NCBI GenBank assembly: GCA_040755535.1
Contig: JBFMAV010000008.1
Location: forward strand, 1-64,000
Direction of reading: 5' to 3'
Length of the DNA stretch: 64,000 bases
Source of the DNA: Aquabacter sp040755535
GTDB lineage: Bacteria > Pseudomonadota > Alphaproteobacteria > Rhizobiales > Xanthobacteraceae
Below, in pieces: positions 1-6,315 of the stretch. Within the stretch, counting starts at the first letter, position 1, and each line of letters opens with the position of its first letter. Both the position numbers and the translations under genes were made by a program. The notes below the pieces were generated by a model that saw only the letters and a list, made by a program, of their open reading frames with translations, did no database searches and was not told the origin of the DNA.

Positions 1-798
1 GCCGAGGAAGGCACGCGGCGCGATGGCGGGCAGGCGCCCTTCGATGACCGGCTGGTCCCGCGTGAAATTGTGCAGGCTGTACGGTTCGTCCCCCACCAGA
101 TATCCCGGCAGGCGTTGCGCCTCCGGTGCGGTGAGGAAGAAATCGGGATTGACGTCGGCGGCAAGGCCGGGGGCGGCGTCGCGCAGCCAGGCGGCATCAT
201 AGGTGCCCGCGAGGCGCTGGCGGCGTGGGTCCATGATGTCGAGCGGGCCGAAGGGTGCGGGCGGCGGCGTGTCCAGGATGGCCTGGATCAGGCGCTCGGG
301 AGATTCGAGATTGGGCAGGGGCATGGCCACGCCGGTGCCCGCCCGGTCCGCCGCGCCATAGCCGAGGCCCACGGGGTTTTCGGGATGCCCCGGCCCGCCG
401 AAGGCGCGCTCGGGGCTGAGCAGGAGATCGCCAATGGGCCGCGGCGCAGTCGGCACATAGCGGCCATGGGTTCCGTCCCACCAGCGATCGCCGAACACCG
501 CCATGCGCCAATGGAGCGTGGCGAGGCGCGCTTCCATCAGCAATTCGCCGGTGTGCGGGGCCTGGACGCGCCCGCCGACCAGCATTTCCGCCCGGGGCTT
601 GGGCAGGCCGGCATCCAGCAGCAGGCCTTTCGGCAAGGTGGCGGCGGCCATGGGCCAGAGCACCTGCTCGCTTTCGATGCGCGCGGGATCGGTCAGGTCG
701 AAGCTCGCCAGTGCCGTGATGAGAAAGCGCGGTCCTCCCGGCCGACGCTCCATCCTGTGGAGCAGGCTTAAGGTGCGCGGCTTGATGACGAGCGGCAT
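1..798 (-). CDS. DUF2169 domain protein, type VI secretion-associated (3' end outside window)
   Basis: The minus-strand translation begins MPLVIKPRTLSLLHR and continues through LLDAGLPKPRAEMLVGG, VFGDRWWDG, AFGGPGHPENPVGLGYG and a PNLESPERLI segment. This is the recognisable N-terminal pattern of DUF2169 proteins, which are commonly encoded in type VI secretion loci and proposed as adaptors for VgrG or effector loading. About 266 residues lie inside the window and the frame stays open to base 1. No clear Shine-Dalgarno precedes ATG 798. An in-frame GTG at 838-840 directly after a stop would add 14 residues and is an alternative start. The role is inferred from the family; no other T6SS gene is visible here. 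Confidence 0.8.
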   Translation of the reverse strand, partial: MPLVIKPRTLSLLHRMERRPGGPRFLITALASFDLTDPARIESEQVLWPMAAATLPKGLLLDAGLPKPRAEMLVGGRVQAPHTGELLMEARLATLHWRMAVFGDRWWDGTHGRYVPTAPRPIGDLLLSPERAFGGPGHPENPVGLGYGAADRAGTGVAMPLPNLESPERLIQAILDTPPPAPFGPLDIMDPRRQRLAGTYDAAWLRDAAPGLAADVNPDFFLTAPEAQRLPGYLVGDEPYSLHNFTRDQPVIEGRLPAIAPRAFLG

Positions 799-968
799 GG
801 GCGGGACGCAGGTGTCGGATGGGGCACTATAGTCGACCACCTATCCGCTTTTCATGACGGTATGAATTTAGGTCGCCCCGAGTCGGGCGGTCGCGCGGCG
901 CCAGCACCGCATCCCGGCAAAAGCCGTCAATGTGGGGGCCGGCCTGTGGATCGCTCGGATGGATTTGA
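799..968. other. intergenic DNA between the DUF2169 gene and the left border of the element
   Basis: No convincing coding sequence or RNA gene is seen. The stretch should hold the promoter of the DUF2169 gene. Before insertion of the element this DNA would have followed directly on the tRNA-Thr 3' end. Confidence 0.5.
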
Positions 969-992
969 ATGGTGCTGCGAGAGAGGATTGAA
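969..992. repeat. attL: left attachment site: 24-bp copy of the tRNA-Thr 3' end
   Basis: These 24 bases (core ggtgctgcgagagagg) are identical to 9971-9994, which form the 3' end of tRNA-Thr including its encoded CCA. The sequences diverge immediately outside the repeat. A duplicated tRNA 3' end at the far end of an integrase-bearing segment is the standard product of tyrosine-integrase insertion. The offset is 9,002 bp, which gives the element's unit length. Confidence 0.93.
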
Positions 993-1057
993 TTCGGCCC
1001 TCTCGCCCCATATCACATTGAAATATAAGAGTTTTTCAGGCGTCACCCACAGAGCTT

Positions 1058-1077
1058 TGTACCAATGGGATGTACCA
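1058..1077 (+). promoter_or_regulatory. left arm-type integrase sites (paired TGTACCA)
   Basis: TGTACCA occurs at 1058-1064 and again at 1071-1077, 13 bp apart and in the same orientation. The surrounding 15 bp at 1055-1069 (CTTTGTACCAATGGG) are repeated exactly at the right end (9904-9918), where a second TGTACCA also lies 13 bp away. The paired, equally spaced copies near both borders fit arm-type binding sites of the integrase. Confidence 0.6.
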
Positions 1078-1096
1078 TTTCGAATTGGGGTCGCCT

Positions 1097-1107
1097 TGTC
1101 AACAATT
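1097..1107 (+). repeat. dispersed 11-bp motif, copy 1
   Basis: TGTCAACAATT at 1097-1107 lies just inside the left arm-type sites. Other exact copies are at 6295-6305 and, inverted, at 7944-7954 and 7974-7984. The wider context TGTCAACAATTTGAG is shared with the 7974 copy. It is probably a binding site for an element-encoded protein. Confidence 0.6.
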
Positions 1108-1124
1108 TGAGGTTGAAACGGTGT

Positions 1125-1451
1125 ATGAGTGTGCCTGCTAGTGAAACTTTCGAGGTCATAACCGTGTATAAAATCATGATTTGGAGTATAGCTACGGGAT
1201 ATTTCGTACTTCCAAGTGAGCAGAAAGCCAATGATTGTGACGAAGCTAAAATAAAAGCATCTGTGGCTCTTAATAAAATCGGAGATGAGCAAGATTTATG
1301 TTGTCATTTTACAGAGATTGGATGCGGGGCATTTATTGTCTGGATTTGCGAAGAATACCAGTTCTTGATAGAATTCGCAGATACAGAACCGGGGGCACCC
1401 CTTAGAGAGATCATTGGAGAAATCCCATCCCCCCAAATTCTGGGGTGGTAA
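1125..1451 (+). CDS. possible small protein, AT-rich left end of the element
   Basis: An open frame of 108 codons begins MSVPASETFEVITVYK and ends PSPQILGW. It contains a hydrophobic stretch near residues 18-26 and several cysteines (in CCHFTEIGC and WICEEY). The DNA is clearly more AT-rich than the rest of the element. A GAGG sequence sits 12 bases before the ATG, which is a weak ribosome-binding site. No family is recognised. It is the only plausible plus-strand gene of the element and may be cargo, but it could also be a chance frame in low-GC DNA. Confidence 0.3.
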   Translation: MSVPASETFEVITVYKIMIWSIATGYFVLPSEQKANDCDEAKIKASVALNKIGDEQDLCCHFTEIGCGAFIVWICEEYQFLIEFADTEPGAPLREIIGEIPSPQILGW

Positions 1452-1877
1452 ACGTGCAGCGCACGGCCTCGATCGAAACCGTGCGGCCCATTGCGAGAAC
1501 CTACGACGCCTCTCGGGACGAATAAGCCCTGCCCCTTGTTCGATCTGCCGGAGGCGGGAATCGAATACCCCGTGCATGCACGGGGCGAGGGGTGATGCCC
1601 CTCGTCCCGATGCGAACGATCGGCCATGGCGCGCAGGCCCCGTCGACGGGCTCGGGACCGGAGCCACGCGGACCCGCGCGCAGCCGAAGGCGAGCACGGG
1701 GAGCATGGCGAGGACCTACCCCGTCGATGGGGACGAGCACCGTGGCACCCCCCCTCTCCGGAACCGGCGGATTTCGTCCAAGGGTTGCATTCTCACGGAA
1801 TCTGAACCGCCGCATTTGCGCGTACAGCGCATCTTTCGGGCCGGGCCATATTCCCACCCGCGCCAAAAAACTTCCCT
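1452..1877. other. noncoding region with palindromes
   Basis: No frame looks coding. The stretch holds a perfect 18-bp palindrome at 1568-1585 (CCCCGTGCATGCACGGGG), followed directly by a hairpin with CGAGGGG/CCCCTCG arms at 1586-1604. Two further CCCCGT-type palindromes lie at 1638-1650 and 1719-1732. The density of stems suggests a replication or transcription-control region of the element; the function is unknown. Confidence 0.45.
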
Positions 1878-2357
1878 TCAGCGTGGCCGCAGGAGCGTTC
1901 TGGAGCCCGTTCCACGCCCCTTCGGCCAGCCCGACAGTCGTCCCGGAACCGGCGTTCCTGCAACAGCGGCTTGGACGACGGCGATCAGACGATTGCCGGC
2001 CACACGCCATGCCTGAAGACACATCGACGGACGACGTCGAACGTCTACGGACATGCGCTTCCACGTCCACTCATCGTCGCCGGCACTGATGAAATATGCC
2101 TGAAGGGAGAGGTCATCAGCGATGACGGTCCGGTGGCCGAGCCATCGGCACCACGGCTTCCCTTCGATCCGTATCCGCTGCCACACGCCCTTTTCGTGGG
2201 CTTCCCGTTCGGTGCCCGCGCCAACCAGGGCAGCAAGGCCGGGGGCGGACTCCGTCGGGGCCACAACAGATGTCCAGTACCCCCATTCCGTAGCAGGTGT
2301 CCCCGCCGCTCGCCGGGACACATACAGGCGAAGAGCCGAGGCTTCGCGATCCGTCAC
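1878..2357 (-). CDS. hypothetical protein translationally coupled to the relaxase
   Basis: A 159-residue frame starts at GTG 2357, and this GTG overlaps the TGA stop of the relaxase gene (GTGA). The arrangement strongly supports translation and places the gene last in the mob operon. The protein begins MTDREASALRLYVSRRA and is rich in Trp and Arg (EWGYWTSV, GVWQRIRIEGKPWCRWLG, DDEWTWKRM). No family is recognised and no signal peptide or membrane segment is seen. The C-terminal 20 residues are basic. From its position it may be a mobilization accessory protein or a cargo protein; the sequence does not decide between these. Confidence 0.65.
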   Translation of the reverse strand: MTDREASALRLYVSRRAAGTPATEWGYWTSVVAPTESAPGLAALVGAGTEREAHEKGVWQRIRIEGKPWCRWLGHRTVIADDLSLQAYFISAGDDEWTWKRMSVDVRRRPSMCLQAWRVAGNRLIAVVQAAVAGTPVPGRLSGWPKGRGTGSRTLLRPR

Positions 2358-4738
2358 GGCTCCCTCGGCCTCGGCTTCGGCGAGGCGTCGGCATCGGGCT
2401 TCGGCGGCACGGGCAGGAAGTCGGGTGCCGTGCCGGTCTCGGCGCGGAGTCGCTCGATCTCCTCAAGGCCGCGCTCCTTAAAGCCGGGCAGCTCCGCGAG
2501 GACGTCGGCGATGTCGAATCCCGCGAGTTCCTTGCGCTGCTCGTCGTCGAGGAATCCGGAGACGAACGCGCGCAGCGCGACGGGCAGTTTCTCCAGCGCG
2601 TCAGTGTCACCTCCCGCAGCGTCCCGGAGAAGCCTCGCTTCGGCCGTGCCGGCGCGCACCATACCCAGAGTTTCGGTGCGGGCGGCGGCGGTGTCCTGCT
2701 CACGCATCCAGGCGTCGCGGGCCGCTTGGGAGGGTTCCACGCCATGCAGTTCCACGCCTTGCCGCTGGGCCTCGATCCACATGCGGTCGCGGTCAGCCGG
2801 GGACCAAGTCCCGGTCAGTTCGAGGCCCCCGCCCCACGCCTCGCGGGCCTTCATGATCATGGCGCGCGCGGTGGCGTCGGTAACGTCACCATGCACGGAG
2901 ACGGTGTCGCCGACGTCGCGCAGGTGAGTGCCGCCGATGTCAACCCACGTCCCGTCCGCCATCGACTCCGCGGCGTACCCCCGGTCCTGCCACCATGCCG
3001 TTAGGGATTCCGTGACGCTCGATGGAGGCGCCCGGAACGGACCGGGAGCGCCTGGACGCCGCGCCGCGCCGGTCTGGTCCAGGTGCTCGGCGTCCCAGCC
3101 CGTCGCCTCGGCGAGGACAGCGGCGAGATCCTGGGCGCGGCCGGGACGGCCCCAGGTACGGATGACGCCCGCCTTGCGGTCCGCCTCCACCCATCCTCCG
3201 TCCCGCATCTGGATACGAGGACGCACGGCAGGGCCGCCCGGCTTCACAGTATGGATTTCGTCGGCCCATGCGGCGGGATCGATCCGGCCGCCGATGCCGA
3301 GGAGCCGGAGTAGTTCGGCGAGGAGACGAAGGATTCCGTTCTGGTCCTGCCCCTGCCCGGTGGGCCTCAGCCCCTTGCCGCCCGTTCCGGATATGCTGCG
3401 CGCCATGTTGAATCCTCCCGCCGCATGCTGCTTGTGGGATTCAGCATGTGGAAGGACTCCACCGGCGGCCAGGATTCGGGCGTTCCGGGAGACGGATTCG
3501 ACGTCGAGGCGCCCGAGGGAGAGAACGGCAGCGCGATCCCGCACGGCCCTCCGCATCGGTTGAATGCGGATCGTCTCCGCTGCCCGGAGAAGGCCGGTGA
3601 CATCGAGCCGGTTGAGACCGGCTACGGCTGCACGATCGGACTCGGCCCACCGGCTCCGATGACGGTGGACTTGATCTCGTCCAGCGTCCGGCTGTGCTGG
3701 GCGAGGATCGCGACGATGTTCGTCAAGAGGTCTACGATCTGGGCGAGGCTCCCCGAGCCCTCGGGTTCTTCGAGGAGGCTCAGGAGAGGGTGGAGGACTC
3801 GCACGTCGGCGTGCGTCGCCGTCTGTTCGTCGTACAGGACTCTCGGGGTGACTTTCGGCTCGGTCGACTCGGTCATGGGTGCGTTCCTCCATGGGTAGGA
3901 TTTCAAGGTCCGCGAGCCGACGTCGGACGGCTGCTGCGGGAATCTTCTCCCCGTCCGCGCGGCCGGCGGCGGCGAGGACGCGAGTCAGCGAATGGACCGC
4001 TCCGGAGCGGTCCACCAGGACCGTTCCGCGGGTTCCTTTGGCGAGCCGAAGGCCGAGGGCATCCAACGTCGAGGCGAAGGCTGGGCCGGTCTGAGATGCC
4101 CGCCACGCCGCCAGAGCGGCGGCACGAACCTCTCGGGACGGAACGGCGGTTCTTTCAGCCTGGGCACGTTCTCGTGGGGTGCTGCGGGCAACCGATCGGG
4201 TACCGTCGAGAAGTCCGGCCGACGCCATCGCTTCGGCAACGTCGGCGCGGCTATCCTTCATCAAAGCAACGTGGACGGCCCGATTATGCTTCCCTTTTAT
4301 CATGGGAAGCCCGCACTCGTACTCTACGATGCGGGATACTTTTTCTCGGCGTGCATAGTCATGTGCGAGAGATACGACCTTCCCGTTCGTATTCACGAGC
4401 GAATATACAAGATGATAGTGCTCGCGACCGCCTTTGATGTGCCTCACCCCACAGCGCGGGGCATCGACGAGGTCGAACTCCTGTTCGTACGCCGTCATGA
4501 ATTTCTCCATGACGGTGGCGGCGTTGGAATCGGTCGGTGGATCGACATGGACGTGATGGATCGGACGATCCGTCCGACCGTGCGCGGAGACCGCAACCAG
4601 TTCGCGGAGTTGTCCCGGAAGGGACTCGGCGCCGAGGGCTCTGGGTTCCAACACCTCGACCACCTGGCCGCCCTTCGTGGACGTCAGATGGCGGGCAAGA
4701 GCCGGTCCGCCCCGTCCTCGGGTCGCGCCGGCGATCAT
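2354..4738 (-). CDS. relaxase / mobilization nuclease with C-terminal polyvalent-protein-like domain
   Basis: The product has 794 residues. It should nick the element at oriT and pilot the single strand into a recipient through a helper conjugation system. The N-terminal relaxase domain (about residues 1-160) has GRGGPALARHL, a histidine motif IHHVHVDPP (61-64), an H-x-H pair in REHYHLVYS (107-109) and a conserved-looking KGKHNRAVHVAL. The middle is basic and low complexity (about 285-400), like a linker. The C-terminal half (about 490-690) has WADEIHTVKPGG and WVDIGGTHLRDVGD segments resembling LPD-type domains of large mobile-element proteins. There is no tyrosine before residue 84, so the usual N-terminal nucleophile is not obvious. 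Its start overlaps the upstream stop (ATGA). Confidence 0.85.
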   Translation of the reverse strand: MIAGATRGRGGPALARHLTSTKGGQVVEVLEPRALGAESLPGQLRELVAVSAHGRTDRPIHHVHVDPPTDSNAATVMEKFMTAYEQEFDLVDAPRCGVRHIKGGREHYHLVYSLVNTNGKVVSLAHDYARREKVSRIVEYECGLPMIKGKHNRAVHVALMKDSRADVAEAMASAGLLDGTRSVARSTPRERAQAERTAVPSREVRAAALAAWRASQTGPAFASTLDALGLRLAKGTRGTVLVDRSGAVHSLTRVLAAAGRADGEKIPAAAVRRRLADLEILPMEERTHDRVDRAESHPESPVRRTDGDARRRASPPPSPEPPRRTRGLGEPRPDRRPLDEHRRDPRPAQPDAGRDQVHRHRSRWAESDRAAVAGLNRLDVTGLLRAAETIRIQPMRRAVRDRAAVLSLGRLDVESVSRNARILAAGGVLPHAESHKQHAAGGFNMARSISGTGGKGLRPTGQGQDQNGILRLLAELLRLLGIGGRIDPAAWADEIHTVKPGGPAVRPRIQMRDGGWVEADRKAGVIRTWGRPGRAQDLAAVLAEATGWDAEHLDQTGAARRPGAPGPFRAPPSSVTESLTAWWQDRGYAAESMADGTWVDIGGTHLRDVGDTVSVHGDVTDATARAMIMKAREAWGGGLELTGTWSPADRDRMWIEAQRQGVELHGVEPSQAARDAWMREQDTAAARTETLGMVRAGTAEARLLRDAAGGDTDALEKLPVALRAFVSGFLDDEQRKELAGFDIADVLAELPGFKERGLEEIERLRAETGTAPDFLPVPPKPDADASPKPRPREP

Positions 4739-5025
4739 GCCCCCCTCGCATCAAGGGCGACAGACAGTGCCTCCCGCCCTCGGGCTCTCTCTTCGTAGTC
4801 CTTCGGTCCCGTCGGACGATACTCCCACTCGGACGAAATGAGGTCGAGAATCTCACCGTCAAATTCAAGCCACCAGTGGACGCCGTCGCATACATATCCA
4901 CCAACGGGGATCGCCTCCGGAAAGGCGCCTGAGACCTCCCACGCCCACTCCATGCAGTAGCCATCGAGCGGAGCCATTCGGTCGTATAAAGCTTTGATAA
5001 CGCGAATGAAATCGGCCTTCCCCAT
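4735..5025 (-). CDS. small transglutaminase/papain-like protein in the mob operon
   Basis: This 96-residue protein lies between mobC (one base upstream) and the relaxase gene (ATGA overlap). Its core reads DGYCMEWAW, then a GGYVCDGVHWWLEF segment, then DGEILDLISSEWEY. A Cys (24) before a helix, a His (50) followed by W-x-E and an Asp (61) after G-x-I-L is the order of catalytic residues in transglutaminase-like and papain-like folds. This is pattern-based inference and the protein is unusually short for that superfamily. It has no signal peptide. Possible roles include processing of the relaxase or of a host protein. Confidence 0.75.
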   Translation of the reverse strand: MGKADFIRVIKALYDRMAPLDGYCMEWAWEVSGAFPEAIPVGGYVCDGVHWWLEFDGEILDLISSEWEYRPTGPKDYEERARGREALSVALDARGA

Positions 5026-5026
5026 G

Positions 5027-5431
5027 TCAGACGTCCAGTTGTCGACGGAGACCTGTGACGACGCCGAGAAGGTCTTCCTGCGTGGACCGCAGGTCGGCGA
5101 GGACGTCTTCGGCGGCGAGGTGAGCGGGATGACTCGATTCCCGGAGCGCTTTCGTCATCTGGACGAGCGCCCCGTTCGCCCTGGCGACGTTTCCGGCGAG
5201 CTTCGCCACCTCGACGAGGTCGGCGGGCGGGAACGTCACCGAACGTCTCGGTGGCGACCGGGAAAGCGCCAGTGAAGAACCTTCACTGGGAGGAAGGGCC
5301 TCGACGATGCGCTTGCGGACCCATCCGGCGCGGCTCACGTCCGCCAACCGGGATGCGGCATCCAGGGCCGCGGCAACGTCCAGCGGAAGCCGGACGTAGA
5401 CCGATGGCTTCCCGCTTGATGGCTGCTGCAT
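5027..5431 (-). CDS. mobC: MobC-like relaxosome accessory protein
   Basis: The 134-residue protein opens with a ribbon-helix-helix-like segment (PSVYVRLPLDVAAALDAA, then SRAGWVRKRIVEAL). Its C-terminal half carries the MobC-type helix LAGNVARANGALVQMTKAL. MobC proteins bind oriT and help the relaxase melt and nick it. ATG 5431 is chosen because GGAGGA lies 4 bases upstream; a GTG at 5461 in the same frame is less likely. It is the first gene of a coupled mobC / small protein / relaxase / unknown operon, and the hairpin-bearing spacer before it is the natural place for oriT. Confidence 0.85.
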   Translation of the reverse strand: MQQPSSGKPSVYVRLPLDVAAALDAASRLADVSRAGWVRKRIVEALPPSEGSSLALSRSPPRRSVTFPPADLVEVAKLAGNVARANGALVQMTKALRESSHPAHLAAEDVLADLRSTQEDLLGVVTGLRRQLDV

Positions 5432-5539
5432 GCGTCCTCCGGGCGCTGGGTGGTGGTCCACGGAGGAGGGGGAACCCCTCCTCCTGGCCAGCTTGTCGAT
5501 AAGGCCGAAGGCCGGAAATCGACATGGCTGGCTACCCGA
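5432..5539. other. oriT: candidate origin of transfer with strong hairpin
   Basis: Just upstream of mobC is a perfect 10-bp inverted repeat, GGAGGAGGGG at 5462-5471 and CCCCTCCTCC at 5475-5484, with a 3-base loop. oriT sites usually lie beside the mob genes and carry an inverted repeat next to the nick site. The nick sequence itself cannot be assigned. A simple terminator for the upstream minus-strand gene is the main alternative. Confidence 0.4.
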
Positions 5540-5809
5540 TCATTCGGGTCTGTCGCCACCGGCGCAATGGCCCGTCAGGATATCACGCATCCTGATTTCA
5601 GCCATTTGTCTACCCGCCTGCGCAGTTGTCGTCGCAGCGTCGAGCATTGGACGCCAGCGCCCGCTTCGCCGCTGGTAGACGCGTGCTGACCACCCCAGCC
5701 CGTGTGGGGCCAACTTGACAACGGCATCCAGGACGGCCCCGTCACGGCCGTCGCCCATCGCGAAAGCGCGCCAACCCTGTTCGCTGAACTGCCACAGGAT
5801 CGGCTTCAT
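5540..5809 (-). CDS. small hypothetical protein
   Basis: The 89-residue product begins MKPILWQFSEQGWRAFAMGDG and contains GLGWSARVYQRRSGRWRPM followed by an Ala/Thr/Gln-rich helix (DAATTTAQAGRQMAEIRM). ATG 5809 overlaps the TGA stop of the preceding gene, so the two are probably co-translated. A longer frame upstream of this ATG exists but would overlap that gene further. The layout (short beta-like part with Trp residues, then an alanine-rich helix) resembles its upstream neighbour. No family is recognised. Confidence 0.6.
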   Translation of the reverse strand: MKPILWQFSEQGWRAFAMGDGRDGAVLDAVVKLAPHGLGWSARVYQRRSGRWRPMLDAATTTAQAGRQMAEIRMRDILTGHCAGGDRPE

Positions 5810-6033
5810 AGAGTCGCACACGCGGCCTCGGCCGCTGCCTGAGCCGTCTCGAAATCGGGAGAAACTCCGCACCTGACGAGAAATACATCAACAATAGCCC
5901 AGTATACGATGCCATCTGGATCCGGTCGCTTCACCGACAAATTGTATTGCTTCCCAGCAATTTGCGCTTCTGCATAAAATCCCGATTCCGCTGCGTCGAT
6001 CTTCCATTCAAGCTTTACGTAAACTCTCTGCAT
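5806..6033 (-). CDS. small hypothetical protein
   Basis: The 75-residue product begins MQRVYVKLEWKIDAAESGFYAE and ends DFETAQAAAEAACATL. ATG 6033 is chosen because GGAGG lies 7 bases upstream; in-frame ATGs at 6054 and 6117 lack such a site. The stop overlaps the next gene's start. The sequence suggests a small beta-sheet domain (YVKLEWKI, YNLSVKRPDPDG, VYWAIVDVFLV) with a C-terminal Ala-rich helix, a layout common in small mobile-element proteins. The function is unknown. Its DNA is more AT-rich than its neighbours. Confidence 0.6.
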   Translation of the reverse strand: MQRVYVKLEWKIDAAESGFYAEAQIAGKQYNLSVKRPDPDGIVYWAIVDVFLVRCGVSPDFETAQAAAEAACATL

Positions 6034-6126
6034 CTGAAGCCTCCATGAGTTCATCGTGGGTGTGACCTGTAGGTAAAAATCCAAATCACATAATAATATG
6101 ACCGTCAATCGCGTCATCGTTGATTA

Positions 6127-6142
6127 TGTTTCACGTGAAACA
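6127..6142. promoter_or_regulatory. parS: perfect parS-type palindrome
   Basis: TGTTTCACGTGAAACA is a perfect 16-bp palindrome identical to the canonical bacterial chromosomal parS bound by ParB. It lies in the noncoding gap between the rep gene and the small gene at 5806-6033. No parA or parB gene is seen in the element or elsewhere in the window. A perfect match to a known 16-bp site is unlikely by chance in 64 kb. Confidence 0.85.
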
Positions 6143-6225
6143 TTTCTCATGATCAGAAGTGTCTCGTCCAAAGTGGCGCCAGAAACTCGGGATTCGATGC
6201 CGACATCGATCATGAATACTTATAT

Positions 6226-6305
6226 CGAATCCTTTGGCGAATCCTTCCTCTGAAGGATGCGATGAGGAGCGGAGGGAAGGATTCGACGGGCGCTTGTCAA
6301 CAATT
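6226..6305. repeat. iteron-like repeats beside the rep 3' end
   Basis: CGAATCCTT occurs at 6226-6234 and 6238-6246, 12 bp apart. The second copy forms an 11-bp perfect inverted repeat (CGAATCCTTCC at 6238-6248 with GGAAGGATTCG at 6275-6285). The dispersed motif TGTCAACAATT follows at 6295-6305. Together with parS this noncoding region (6034-6315) looks like a replication or partition control region. Binding by Rep is inferred. Confidence 0.5.
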
Positions 6306-6315
6306 GCCGGTCACG

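Noticed and set aside
1545..1605. tRNA-like 3' end (GGCGGGAATCGAATACC on the plus strand)
   Set aside because: The putative T-loop has two extra bases, the acceptor strand has no partner and no anticodon arm fits. It is better described as palindromes.
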